Positions 1 through 8,395 of a DNA stretch of 64,000 nt are shown piece by piece. The DNA lies in assembly GCA_020632755.1 (NCBI GenBank), contig JACKEY010000006.1:434001-498000 (forward strand), written 5' to 3'. This stretch comes from Alphaproteobacteria bacterium. GTDB lineage: Bacteria; Myxococcota_A; UBA796; UBA2385. The notes under the pieces are model-generated. The model was not told the origin of the DNA, did not search any database, and was given only the letters and a program-made list of their open reading frames with translations. The translations under genes and the position numbers were made by a program. The stretch's first letter is position 1; each line of letters begins with the position of its first letter.

Positions 1-339
1 GCCGGCGCGCAGGGCGCCTCCTTCCGACGCCTGCCGCGCGGCGAGCAGGGCCGCGGAGCGCTCGGCGGCCTGGGGCGAGCGCAGGGTCAAGAGCAGGGCC
101 CCCTCCTCCACCCGATCCCCCTCGGCCACCGCCAGCAGGTCGACGCTGCCGGACTCCGGCGCCACCACCGGGTCGCCACCGCCCTCGGTCACGACGATGA
201 ACGGCGCCTCGACCGACTCGGGCAGGGGTACGACGACGGACAGCAGGACCGCGCCGGCGAAGCCCGCCAGCAGCACGGTCGACAGGCCGTGGGCGACGGC
301 CGGCGGCGGGGCGCGATCCAGCAGCGGCGTCTCCGACAT
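1..339 (-). CDS. HlyD-family membrane fusion protein, N-terminal part (truncated by window edge)
   Basis: The first 113 codons are visible and the rest lies beyond position 1. It would be the periplasmic adaptor linking the neighbouring ABC exporter to an outer-membrane channel. The protein starts with a short cytoplasmic segment, then one membrane-spanning stretch (about residues 17-40, STVLLAGFAGAVLL), then a biotinyl-lipoyl-like beta domain (VVAPESGSVDLLAVAEGD, VEEGALLLTL) and the beginning of a helical hairpin rich in Ala/Arg/Gln. This order is typical of HlyD/EmrA adaptors. Its ATG (339-337) overlaps the TGA stop of the C39 exporter, so the two are translationally coupled and probably form one export machine. 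Confidence 0.85.
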   Translation of the reverse strand, partial: MSETPLLDRAPPPAVAHGLSTVLLAGFAGAVLLSVVVPLPESVEAPFIVVTEGGGDPVVAPESGSVDLLAVAEGDRVEEGALLLTLRSPQAAERSAALLAARQASEGGALRAG

Positions 340-3300
340 CAGAGCCCCAGCTGCTGGCTGACGAGGTACTGGTACAGCCCTTCGCGGGCCAGCAGCTCGT
401 CGTGGCTGCCCTGCTCGACCAGGCGGCCCTGCTCGAGCACCAGGATCAGGTCGGCGTCGCGGATGGTCGACAGGCGGTGGGCGATGACGATGGACGTGCG
501 TCCCGCCAGGAACTGGTCCATGTTCTCCTTGACGGCGCGCTCGGACTCGCTGTCCAGCGCACTGGTGGCTTCGTCGAAGATGAGCACGGGGGGCTCTTCG
601 TAGAGGGCCCGGGCGATGGAGATGCGCTGGGCCTGGCCGCCTGAGAGCCGCAGCCCCGACTCGCCGACGCGGGTGTGGTAGGAAAGCGGCAGGCGCTCGA
701 TGAACCCGTCGGCCGCGGCGGCCCGGGCGGCCTTGGCGACCTTGGCTTCGTCGGGTTCCGGGTCGGCGAAGGCGATGTTGCGGGCGATGCTGTCGCTGAA
801 CAGGAAGCTCTCCTGCAGCACGACGCCGATGCGGCGGCGCAGGGCCCGGAAGTCCAGGGTGGCCATGTCGACGGTGTCGTAGAGCACGCGGCCTTCGCTG
901 GGGACCAGCATGCCGGTGAGCACCTTGATGAGGGTCGACTTGCCCGAGCCCGAGCGACCGACGATGGCGACCCGGGTGCCCGGCGGGATGTCGACGCTGA
1001 TGCCCTGCAGGATCATGGGCGCGTCGGCGCCGCCGTAGCGGAAGCCCAGGTTCTGCAGGGTCAGCCGGCCTTCGAGCGTCGGTACGGGCCGCAGGTGGCC
1101 GCGGTCCTGGCCCTGCTCGGGCTCGGACTCGAAGACGTCGCCCAGGCGGTCGACCAGGACGGCGACGATCTGCAGGTTGTCGTACAGGCTGAGCAGGGTC
1201 TGGATGGGCTGGGTCGCCAGGGCGGCCAGGGCGGTGAAGGCCACCAGCTCGCCGATGCTCATGGCGCCGGCGATGACCTGGTGGGCGGCCAGCAGCAGGA
1301 AGAGCACCCGGGCCAGGTAGTCGACGGACTGCATCGCACCGCCGAAGGCCATGCGGGTGTAGTCGGCGTCGAACTGTTTCTTGGCCAGGCCGCTGAACTC
1401 GGAGAGCAGCCGCTCGCGCAGGCGGGCCTCCGCGCCCATGGACTTCACGGCTTCGATGCCCTTGATGCCGTCGATCTGGTTGCTGGCGTATTTGCCGTAC
1501 GCTTCTTCCAGGTCGTTGAAGAGCGGCCGCATGCGGGTCCGCGACCAGCGCATGAGCCCCAGGTAGAGCGGGCCCAGCAGCACGAAGACCAGGCTGAGCT
1601 TCCAGCTGTACAGCGTCATCACGACCAGGGCGGCCGCCAGCTGGCAGAAGGCCTGCAGCATGGTGACGCCGTGCTCGACCAGGAACTCGCGCACCTGGCG
1701 GGCGCCGAGCAGCCGCCGCTGGATGTCGCCGACCCGCCGCGTCGCGAAGTAGGGCATGGGCAGGTCGAGCAGCCGCCGCGTCAGGAAGTCGAAGGCGGCC
1801 AGATCGATGCGCACGGCCGACCAGGACAGCAGGTAGCGCTGCAGCAGCGACGCCGCGGTCATCAGCAGCATGGTGGCGAGCATCGCGCCCACCAGCCAGT
1901 GCAGCAGGGCGACGTCGCCCTCGACCAGGACCCGGTCGACGATGACCTGGGTGAACACGGGCAGCACCATCTGCAGGGCGCTGACGACCAGGGCGAGCCC
2001 GGCGGCCCGCAGCAGGCTGCTGCGGAAGGGGCGGGCGAAGCGCCAGAGCCACTGGACCGAGGGCGTGCTCTCGGGCGCGTCGGCGAAGGCTTCGGTGTAG
2101 TCGAAGAGGGCGGCGTAGCCGGACCAGCGGTCCAGGAACTCGTCGCGGGGCAGGGTGCGCTGGCCCACGCCCGGGTCGGCCAGCTTGACCGCGTCGGCGG
2201 TGACGTCCCACAGCACGGCCCAGTGGTTGGCGTCGAGGTGCACGATGGCCGGCAGGGGCAGCTGGTCCAGGCGGCTCTTGCTGACCTTGACGGCCCGGGC
2301 GGCCAGGCCGAGCGCCCGGGCGCCGTCGCAGATGCCGGACAGGCTGGTTCCGTCGTAGCCGGTGCCCACCTGGGCGCGGATGCGGGTGATGCTGACCTGG
2401 CGGCCGAAGTGGCGGCAGACCATGGCCAGGCTGGCGGCGCCGCAGTCCATGGCGTCGAGCTGGCGCAGGTAGGGGAAACGCTTGATGCGGCCGCGCTGGA
2501 CGAAGTGGCCTTCGGGGGAGGCGAAGGGGCCGAGGGAGGAGGCGTCTGCGCCGCCGTCGCCGGGGGGCGCGGCGTCGACCTGGGTCTCGGAGACCACGGC
2601 GGTCTGGGCCTGGGCGGGGAGGAGCTCGTCGGCCATGTCCAGCGGCACGGTGCCGCTGTCGCGCCGCTGGTAGAGCCGCTCGCGCAGGGCGGACTGGCGG
2701 GCGAAGGCCGGGCTCTCGGCGACCATGCGGTGCACCAGGGCGCCGGGGATCTCCAGCAGCTCGCAGGGGCCGTCCGCGACCACGCTCGCGCTGCGGGTGC
2801 CGCCGGCCAGGACGGCGCGCTCGCCGACGACCTCGCCGGGGCGCAGCCAGGCCAGGTCGCGCTCCAGCCCACCGAAGCGCTTGCGGATGCAGAGACGCCC
2901 GCTGCGCAGGACGGCCATGTCGGCGGCCGGGTCGCCTTCGGCGTAGAGCACCTCGCCGTCGACCAGTGACCGGGGGCGCACCGCTTCGAGCACCTCGCCC
3001 AGCAGCTCGGGGGGCAGGGCGGAGAAGGCGCTGCTGTGGCGCAGGAAGTCGTTGAGCTGCCGCCGGCGCACCAGCCGGACCATCGCCTCGCGCACCTCCG
3101 GGTGGCTCTGGACCAGGGCGGCGAACACGCCGGCGTCCAGGTGCAGCACGGTGAGCGGGCCCGCCGCGCGCACGGTCGCGGTGCGGCGCCCGCCTTCCAG
3201 CAGCGAGATCTCGCCGAAACCCTCGCCCGCCTGCATCAGCCCGAGCGCGACCTCCTGGCCGTCTTCGCCGGTCCGCAGGACCCGCGCCCGCCCCTCCTCG

Positions 3301-3452
3301 ACCACGTACCAGCCGTCCGCGTCTTCGCCCTCGCGCACCACCACCTGGCCGAAGGCGTACTGGCGACGGCGCAGCACCTGCTCGATCAGGTGGCGGACTT
3401 CGGGAGGCAGCAGCGCGAAGGCTGCATGGGAGCCGGAGGTCACGGGCTGCAC
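339..3452 (-). CDS. Peptidase-containing ABC exporter (C39) with two N-terminal cNMP-binding-like domains
   Basis: A 1037-residue inner-membrane exporter predicted to cut double-glycine leaders from peptides and export the core. Order: cyclic-nucleotide-binding-like domain 1 (about 20-130, FGEISLL...R-TATV), domain 2 (about 140-255), C39 cysteine peptidase (about 322-455), ABC transmembrane domain (about 475-740) and nucleotide-binding domain (about 795-1030). The peptidase looks intact: Gln331, Cys337 in DCGAA, His410 in NHWAV, Asp426 in LADPG. The ATPase has Walker A GRSGSGKST, signature LSGGQAQR, Walker B VLIFDEATS and an AHR H-loop. The start is GTG. Twin cNMP domains on C39 exporters occur in RiPP-type clusters; whether they bind a nucleotide is unknown. 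The next gene is an HlyD adaptor. Best guess: exporter for the modified repeat peptide encoded at 22525-22866. Confidence 0.93.
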   Translation of the reverse strand: MQPVTSGSHAAFALLPPEVRHLIEQVLRRRQYAFGQVVVREGEDADGWYVVEEGRARVLRTGEDGQEVALGLMQAGEGFGEISLLEGGRRTATVRAAGPLTVLHLDAGVFAALVQSHPEVREAMVRLVRRRQLNDFLRHSSAFSALPPELLGEVLEAVRPRSLVDGEVLYAEGDPAADMAVLRSGRLCIRKRFGGLERDLAWLRPGEVVGERAVLAGGTRSASVVADGPCELLEIPGALVHRMVAESPAFARQSALRERLYQRRDSGTVPLDMADELLPAQAQTAVVSETQVDAAPPGDGGADASSLGPFASPEGHFVQRGRIKRFPYLRQLDAMDCGAASLAMVCRHFGRQVSITRIRAQVGTGYDGTSLSGICDGARALGLAARAVKVSKSRLDQLPLPAIVHLDANHWAVLWDVTADAVKLADPGVGQRTLPRDEFLDRWSGYAALFDYTEAFADAPESTPSVQWLWRFARPFRSSLLRAAGLALVVSALQMVLPVFTQVIVDRVLVEGDVALLHWLVGAMLATMLLMTAASLLQRYLLSWSAVRIDLAAFDFLTRRLLDLPMPYFATRRVGDIQRRLLGARQVREFLVEHGVTMLQAFCQLAAALVVMTLYSWKLSLVFVLLGPLYLGLMRWSRTRMRPLFNDLEEAYGKYASNQIDGIKGIEAVKSMGAEARLRERLLSEFSGLAKKQFDADYTRMAFGGAMQSVDYLARVLFLLLAAHQVIAGAMSIGELVAFTALAALATQPIQTLLSLYDNLQIVAVLVDRLGDVFESEPEQGQDRGHLRPVPTLEGRLTLQNLGFRYGGADAPMILQGISVDIPPGTRVAIVGRSGSGKSTLIKVLTGMLVPSEGRVLYDTVDMATLDFRALRRRIGVVLQESFLFSDSIARNIAFADPEPDEAKVAKAARAAAADGFIERLPLSYHTRVGESGLRLSGGQAQRISIARALYEEPPVLIFDEATSALDSESERAVKENMDQFLAGRTSIVIAHRLSTIRDADLILVLEQGRLVEQGSHDELLAREGLYQYLVSQQLGL

Positions 3453-3528
3453 GTCGTCAGGGAGCAGGGTCGCCGGTCGTCCGTCGCGTCAGGGGGACCT
3501 GGGGCGGGCGACGCGTCATACTACTGCA

Positions 3529-4470
3529 GTGAATCGTGTCTCCCTGCCCGACCTGTCCGTGCTGCAGTGCGCCGGGGCCCGCTTCGACCTGCACGCGGTC
3601 CTGTGCGCGGCGGAGCTGCGCGGCGATCTGGGCCCGTGGATCGATGCCCTGGAGCGGCAGGTGGCGGCGGCCCGGCGGGTCGACAACCGCACGCTGCAGG
3701 GGGCGCTGACGGCCTTTCGCAAGGCCCGGGGGCTGACGGCGGCGGACGACTTCAAGGCGTGGATGGCGGCCCGGGGCCTGAGCCTGGACGCGGTCGCCGA
3801 CCACCTGGAGCGTGCGCTGGCCCCGCCGGGCGACGCCCGGGCCGACGCCGGGGCCTGCGCCTATGCCGAGCTCGTCTGCACGGGCACGCTGGACCGCTGG
3901 ACCCGCGAGCTCGCCCAGCTGCTGGCGGTGTGGGCCGAGCACGGCGCGCCGGTCTCCCCGCAGCCGCCGCCCCCGCCCGTGGCCGGCCTGGCCCCGGACC
4001 AGTGGGCCCGGCTGCACGCCGCCTGGGCGCTGTTCCAGGACCGGGCCGCCTCGCTGCTGGACGACGCCGCCCTGCGCCGGTTGCTCGAGACCCGCACCCT
4101 GGACCTGGTGCGCTTCGAGCTCGAGGCGTTGCCGGCCGCGGACGAAGACGTCGCCCGCGAGCTGCTGCTCTGCCTGCGGGTCGACGGCATGGCCCCGGCC
4201 GACGCGGCCGCCCTGGCCCGGGTCCCCCTGCAGGCCCTCGACCGCTTCGCCCGCGACCTGGATCCGGCCATGCGCCGCGAGCTGCTGGCCGGCGTCCCGG
4301 GCCAGGTGCTGGGTCCCTTCGCCAGCGGCGGCGCCCACGTCGTGCTGCGGGTCGTCGGCAAGCGCCTGCCGAGCCTCTCGGATCCCCGTGTGCGCGAGCT
4401 GCTGGCCGACCAGGCCCGCGACGCGGCCTTCGGTGCGCTGGTCCGGCGGCACGTGGCGCCCGCCGGTTGA
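3529..4470 (+). CDS. Parvulin/SurA-like peptide maturation protein
   Basis: A 313-residue protein. The N-terminal half is helical and SurA-like (LTAADDFKAWMAARGLSLDA). The C-terminal end has the closing part of a parvulin fold (GQVLGPFASGGAHVVLRVVGK, then LSDPRVRELLADQ). The middle does not show a full catalytic prolyl isomerase domain, so a chaperone or peptide-holding role is more likely than isomerase activity. Such parvulin-related proteins are found beside C39 exporters in peptide-maturation loci. The chosen start is the GTG at 3529; the longer upstream reading is antisense to the exporter start. The gene diverges from the exporter across 76 bp and converges with the next gene with no gap. 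No clear ribosome-binding site is visible. The family call is moderately supported. Confidence 0.65.
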   Translation: MNRVSLPDLSVLQCAGARFDLHAVLCAAELRGDLGPWIDALERQVAAARRVDNRTLQGALTAFRKARGLTAADDFKAWMAARGLSLDAVADHLERALAPPGDARADAGACAYAELVCTGTLDRWTRELAQLLAVWAEHGAPVSPQPPPPPVAGLAPDQWARLHAAWALFQDRAASLLDDAALRRLLETRTLDLVRFELEALPAADEDVARELLLCLRVDGMAPADAAALARVPLQALDRFARDLDPAMRRELLAGVPGQVLGPFASGGAHVVLRVVGKRLPSLSDPRVRELLADQARDAAFGALVRRHVAPAG

Positions 4471-4836
4471 TCAGCCCGGGGCGCCCTGGGTGCCGCCTTG
4501 GGTGGCGATCAGGGTCAGGCCGACGCCGCTCAGCGCCAGCCCGACGAGGGTCAGCAGGCCGGCGAGCGCCAGCCCGGCCCGCCACAGGCCATCGGCGGGG
4601 CCGTCCACGCGGCCCCCACGCAGGAACCGCTCGCCCACCACCAGCACGAGCAGCAGCGCGTTCGTCGTGATCGGGAGCACCGCGCTCGGCAGGTCGCCCC
4701 CCCAGGACGGTCCCGTCAGGGACGTGATGCCCCACGACATCAGCGCCCAGAAGAAGCCCACGGGCTTCAGGGTGCCGACCCGCGCGGCCATGCGGACGCC
4801 CCAGTCGGGCTCGTCGGTCTCCGAAGGCCAGCGCAC
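4471..4836 (-). CDS. Small membrane protein of unknown function
   Basis: A 121-residue protein starting at GTG 4836, directly behind the zinc-ribbon protein gene with no spacer, so co-translated with it. It contains three or four hydrophobic stretches (for example VLPITTNALLLVLVVGERF and AGLALAGLLTLVGLALSGV), consistent with an integral membrane protein. It has no motif I recognise. It is the last gene of the minus-strand unit that begins with the HExxH hydroxylase, so it may serve the peptide-modification locus or may simply be a partner of the zinc-ribbon membrane protein. Confidence 0.6.
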   Translation of the reverse strand: MRWPSETDEPDWGVRMAARVGTLKPVGFFWALMSWGITSLTGPSWGGDLPSAVLPITTNALLLVLVVGERFLRGGRVDGPADGLWRAGLALAGLLTLVGLALSGVGLTLIATQGGTQGAPG

Positions 4837-5625
4837 TCAGCTGCTCAGGCGCTCGCCGACCCAGCCGCCCAGCAGCGCGAGCAGGAAGCCCCCCAGCACC
4901 ATCGCGAAGATCCACGGCGCGGGCATCGTGCTCCAGCTGAGCCCACCGATGATCAGCGCCGAGACCGCTGCGGCGATGGCCGGCTCGATCACGGTGAAGC
5001 CCGGCGAGGCCCGGCCCGCGATGGCGCCGCCGATCGGGAAGCCCACCGCCGCGGCCACCATGGTCGACGCGGCCGGCCCCATGGCGTCGGCGTTCGCGGC
5101 GGCATCGAGCACGCCCAGGAAGCCGAGGACGCCCTTGACCGCGGCCCACGAGCCGAAGATGAACACCGCGCCGCCGAACACCCAGCCCCACTTGATGCCG
5201 GGATCGACGGCGACCTTGAAGGGCACCACCGCGGTGGTGCCGTCTTCGAGCTTCACCTGCTTGAAGTCGACGTCTTCGATGCCGTCGTCGCCGTCGACGG
5301 CGTCCAGGGCCGTCTTGATCGACTCGAGCTCGCCGCGGTCCAGCCAGCGTCCGCCGCACTTGCCGCAGACGTCCAGCCGGATGTCGGTCCACGTGGGCCA
5401 CGTGTACTCGGTCATCTTCTCGCCGCAGCCGGGGCAGGTGCAGCCGGCGCGCGGCTGCGTGCCGCCCTGGACGATGTCGCGGTCGGACAGCTCGGCGTGG
5501 CCGAGGGCCCGCTCGAGCTCACCCCGTTCGTAGAAGGCGCCGCCGCAGGCGGGGCACCAGTCCACCCAGGTGCGGCGGTCGAAGGCCAGGCGGTCGAGGG
5601 GGCCGTGATTGCGCGGGCACTGCAT
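4837..5625 (-). CDS. Tandem zf-TFIIB-type zinc-ribbon membrane protein
   Basis: A 262-residue protein. Residues 1-100 contain two short zinc ribbons of the zf-TFIIB type: CPRNHG...CPACGGAFYERGEL, then CPGCGEKM...CGKCGGRWLDRGEL. The C-terminal half is hydrophobic with four or more membrane segments (VFGGAVFIFGSWAAVKG, AAAVGFPIGGAIAG, AIAAAVSALIIGGL, MVLGGFLLALLGGWVG). Proteins of this kind are common in myxobacteria-like genomes and have no firm function. It lies 3 bp after the HExxH hydroxylase gene in the same orientation. It could be a membrane sensor or assembly factor; this is inference only. Confidence 0.7.
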   Translation of the reverse strand: MQCPRNHGPLDRLAFDRRTWVDWCPACGGAFYERGELERALGHAELSDRDIVQGGTQPRAGCTCPGCGEKMTEYTWPTWTDIRLDVCGKCGGRWLDRGELESIKTALDAVDGDDGIEDVDFKQVKLEDGTTAVVPFKVAVDPGIKWGWVFGGAVFIFGSWAAVKGVLGFLGVLDAAANADAMGPAASTMVAAAVGFPIGGAIAGRASPGFTVIEPAIAAAVSALIIGGLSWSTMPAPWIFAMVLGGFLLALLGGWVGERLSS

Positions 5626-5628
5626 GGG

Positions 5629-6876
5629 TCAACCGGGGGGCAGGGCTTCCTGGGGGTCGGCGCGGCCATCATAGAGGTTGGCGGGGGCTGCGCGTTCGGT
5701 CGCGTCGTGCAGGAGCCGCAGGTCCCGCAGCAACCGGGCTCCCGCGGCCGAGGGCGCGGCCTTGTCTTCGAGGATGCGCAGGCCCCGTGCGTTGCCGGCG
5801 AGCACCTGGGCCCGGCGGTGCGCGAACTCGGGCAGCGCGGCCAGCGGGTGGCCCTGGTCGGCCATCCGGGCGTGCATCGCGGCGACCGGGACGAAGGCGT
5901 GCACGGCGAGCAGCACGCCCATCAGCGGCCGCAGGTCGGGGCGGACCGGCGAGTCGGTCCACTCGGTCCAGCCGTTGTGCAGCACCGGGTCGAGCCAGGT
6001 CAGGGCGTTGAGGCGGCTGTGCTGGGTCTCGTGCACGACGGCCTCGGCCATGGTGCGCAGGTCGGGATGCAGGGTGAGGTAGCAGAGGCCGGGGGCCTCG
6101 CGGTAGCTCGCCGACAGGTGCCGCTCGGGCTCGAAGCCGACCGGGACCAGGCGGTGCAGGGAGGCCGGGAGCTCGCGGTACCACTCGGGCAGGGTCTGCT
6201 GGACCAGGTCCAGGGCGTCGTCGAGGACGGCGACCCACTCGTCCGGAGCGCGTCCGCCCAGGTCGACGGCGTTGCCGGCCTTGTCGGGGTGGGCCTCGAG
6301 CATGGCCAGCGGGTTGGTGTCCAGGGTGGACAGCTCGGGGCCGTGGCGCAGCGGATGGCCGGGGTGCTCGGCGGCGAGGTCCGCGAGCTGCACGCGGCGG
6401 CCGTCGGGCAGCTCGACCTCGGCGCCGCCGGGCAGCGCGGCCAGGGCGCGGGCCGGAGGCACGAAGTGCCAGGCGCGCGGGGGCTGCACGACCAGGGTGA
6501 CCGGGTGGGTCCACACCGCGGTGGCCGCCAGGCCCGGCGCCAGGCGCGGGTCGGCGGCGATGCCGGCCAGCAGGGTCGGACCCGCCAGGCCGAGCGCCTC
6601 GGCGGGGTCGTGCACGCCGGCTTCCAGGCACAGGAGCGGGCAGATGACGTCGGGCTGGCCGACCAGCGCCAGGGTCGCGGCCTTGTCGCGCCGCGCCGCC
6701 TCGACCAGGGCCTCGCGCAGGACGCCCATCGACCGGGCCAGTGCCGGCGGCAGGCCGGCGAGCGGGTGGGTCAGGACGCGGCGCAGGGCGAGCAGGCGCA
6801 CCTTGCGGCGGATCGACGGGAAGGTGCGGTCGTCCGCGGCGGGCAGGGTCAGGAAGGCCGGGGGCAGCGCGAGCAT
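5629..6876 (-). CDS. HExxH-type putative peptide hydroxylase (mod_HExxH family)
   Basis: A 415-residue protein with a HETQH motif at residues 282-286 inside MAEAVVHETQHSRLNAL, followed about 25 residues later by DSPVRPDLRPLMGVLLAVHAF. This pair (HExxH then a PWR-like segment and RPLxGVL) is the hallmark I remember for the HExxH putative peptide-modification family. Members are reported as iron/2-oxoglutarate-dependent beta-hydroxylases of RiPP precursors rather than zinc peptidases. The N-terminal 250 residues are variable, as usual in the family. The start is ATG 6876 because upstream codons are intergenic and G-rich. It diverges from the first radical SAM gene and heads a three-gene minus-strand unit. 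The likely substrate is a peptide of this locus, perhaps His or Asp residues; this is not shown by the sequence. Confidence 0.85.
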   Translation of the reverse strand: MLALPPAFLTLPAADDRTFPSIRRKVRLLALRRVLTHPLAGLPPALARSMGVLREALVEAARRDKAATLALVGQPDVICPLLCLEAGVHDPAEALGLAGPTLLAGIAADPRLAPGLAATAVWTHPVTLVVQPPRAWHFVPPARALAALPGGAEVELPDGRRVQLADLAAEHPGHPLRHGPELSTLDTNPLAMLEAHPDKAGNAVDLGGRAPDEWVAVLDDALDLVQQTLPEWYRELPASLHRLVPVGFEPERHLSASYREAPGLCYLTLHPDLRTMAEAVVHETQHSRLNALTWLDPVLHNGWTEWTDSPVRPDLRPLMGVLLAVHAFVPVAAMHARMADQGHPLAALPEFAHRRAQVLAGNARGLRILEDKAAPSAAGARLLRDLRLLHDATERAAPANLYDGRADPQEALPPG

Positions 6877-6928
6877 GGGACCACGTAGCCGGCCTCGGCG
6901 GCGGCGGCCCGGGGCGCCCGGTCGCAGC

Positions 6929-6994
6929 GGGGTGGGGGAGGGGAGGTCCAGGGGAGGGGAGGGCCAGGGGAGGGCGAGGGGAGGACGGCGCGGT
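6929..6994 (+). repeat. G-rich, quadruplex-prone tract between divergent genes
   Basis: The spacer between the hydroxylase (minus) and the first radical SAM gene (plus) contains at least eight runs of three or more G separated by one to six bases, with a repeated CCAGGGGAGGG-like word. Such density could fold into G-quadruplexes on the plus strand and sits where both promoters should lie. No clear -35/-10 pair is visible. A structural or regulatory role is inference. Confidence 0.5.
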
Positions 6995-7005
6995 AGCTTG
7001 CGGCC

Positions 7006-8376
7006 ATGGCCTCCTCCTCCCCCGGCGCTCCCTCCTCCCCTGCGGATGCCGAGTCCTCGCACGCCACCAAGGGCCTGCTGCGGCTGACGATGGCCTGCAA
7101 CGAGCGCTGCCCCTTCTGCAACGTGCCGATGGAGGACTACCCGCGGCCGACGCCGACCGCGGACGAGATCGCTGCGCAGCTCGACGCCTTCGTCGCCACC
7201 GGGCAGCAGACGCTCACCATCAGCGGCGGCGAGCCCACCCTGCTGCGCAAGCGCCTGCTGGCGCTGATCCGCAGCGCCCGCGAGCGCGGCATCCCCTTCG
7301 TCGAGCTGCAGACCAACGCGGTGCTGATCGACGAGACCTTCGCGGCCGCGCTGGCCGAGGCCGGGCTCACGAGCGCCTTCGTCAGCCTGCTGTCCCACGA
7401 CGCTGCGCTGCACGACCGGATGGCCGGGCTGGACGGGGCCTTCCCGCGGTGCCTGGCCGGCATCGACGCGCTGCTGGCCCACGGGGTGCGGGTCACGTTG
7501 AACCCGGTGTTCGGTCGACCGACCCAGGCGACGGTCGAGGCCTACCTGCGGTTCGTGGTGGCCAGGCTGCCGGGGGTCCGGAGCATCAGCCTGTCGGCGG
7601 TCCAGCCCCACGGGCGGGCGGCAGAGGACCCCGAGCTGCTGCCCGACTACGCCGTCCTGGCCGGCGAGGTCCGTCGGGCCCGCGCCGTGGCCGAGGCCGC
7701 GGGCGTCGAGCTGCTGAACCCCTACTGTGGCCTGCCGCTCTGCGTCGGGTGGGAGGGCGCCCAGGACCGGAGCGTCGAGGCGATCGAGGCGGCGCTGGGC
7801 ATCGGCGCCCCCGACGGGGTCGACCGGCCCGGGCTGGAGAACCTGGGCGACAAGCGGCAGGGCGCACCGTGCCGCAGCTGCCTGCTGCGCACCCGCTGCG
7901 GGGGGGCCTGGCACGCGGTCTGGGACCGGATGGACGGCCAGGGCATCGCGCCGCCGGCCGTGCTGGCGCCGCCCTGGGACGACGCTTGCGTGGCCGACCG
8001 CCCGGCGGACGTGGTGCCGGGAGCGGTCGCGTGGCTGCGGCCGCCGGTGCTCCGCCCCGAGGACGTCGGCCCGATCCTGGCCAGCGCGACGACCGATCTG
8101 CTGGTCGAGCTCGATGCCGCGGCGCTGGACCCCCAGGGCCACCCCGAGCGCGACCTGGTGCGCGCCCTGCGGCGGCTGGATCGGGCGAGCGCCCTGCGCA
8201 GCCCCCAGGCCCGGGTGCACGTGTGGCTGCGGCTCTCGGGCGCGACCGCGGCTGTCGAGCGGGCCATGCTGCTGGCGCGAAGCCTGGGCGTGCATGCGGT
8301 GACCCTGTCCGGCCCGGCCGTCGAACACGTCGAGGCGCTGCAGCGCCTGGCGCCCGAGGTGCTCGTCACGGCCTGA
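7006..8376 (+). CDS. Radical SAM/twitch-type peptide maturase
   Basis: A 456-residue enzyme. The [4Fe-4S]-SAM motif CX3CX2C is at Cys31, Cys35 and Cys38 (CNERCPFC), followed by an SGGEPTL SAM-binding motif near residue 72. About residues 244-300 carry auxiliary-cluster cysteines: YCGLPLC, then CRSCLLRTRC (CX2CX5C), as in SPASM/twitch enzymes that act on ribosomal peptides. A further 150 residues at the C-terminus have no cysteine motif but show an alternating strand/helix pattern. The gene begins a plus-strand series of three radical-SAM-type genes with short gaps (19 and 57 bp). The reaction and substrate are not evident; peptide modification is inferred from the auxiliary motif and context. 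Confidence 0.85.
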   Translation: MASSSPGAPSSPADAESSHATKGLLRLTMACNERCPFCNVPMEDYPRPTPTADEIAAQLDAFVATGQQTLTISGGEPTLLRKRLLALIRSARERGIPFVELQTNAVLIDETFAAALAEAGLTSAFVSLLSHDAALHDRMAGLDGAFPRCLAGIDALLAHGVRVTLNPVFGRPTQATVEAYLRFVVARLPGVRSISLSAVQPHGRAAEDPELLPDYAVLAGEVRRARAVAEAAGVELLNPYCGLPLCVGWEGAQDRSVEAIEAALGIGAPDGVDRPGLENLGDKRQGAPCRSCLLRTRCGGAWHAVWDRMDGQGIAPPAVLAPPWDDACVADRPADVVPGAVAWLRPPVLRPEDVGPILASATTDLLVELDAAALDPQGHPERDLVRALRRLDRASALRSPQARVHVWLRLSGATAAVERAMLLARSLGVHAVTLSGPAVEHVEALQRLAPEVLVTA

Positions 8377-8395
8377 TCGCGCTACAGGGCGGTCC

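Noticed and set aside
675..2969. A 764-codon plus-strand open frame opposite the C39 exporter
   Set aside because: It is a GC-rich antisense shadow. Its translation is a Gly/Ala/Gln/His/Asp low-complexity string, while the minus strand encodes clear domains.
5629..6876. Zinc metallopeptidase because of HExxH
   Set aside because: The surrounding residues (SPVRPDLRPLMGVL) and the locus fit the peptide hydroxylase family better; no peptidase pro-domain or signal peptide is present.
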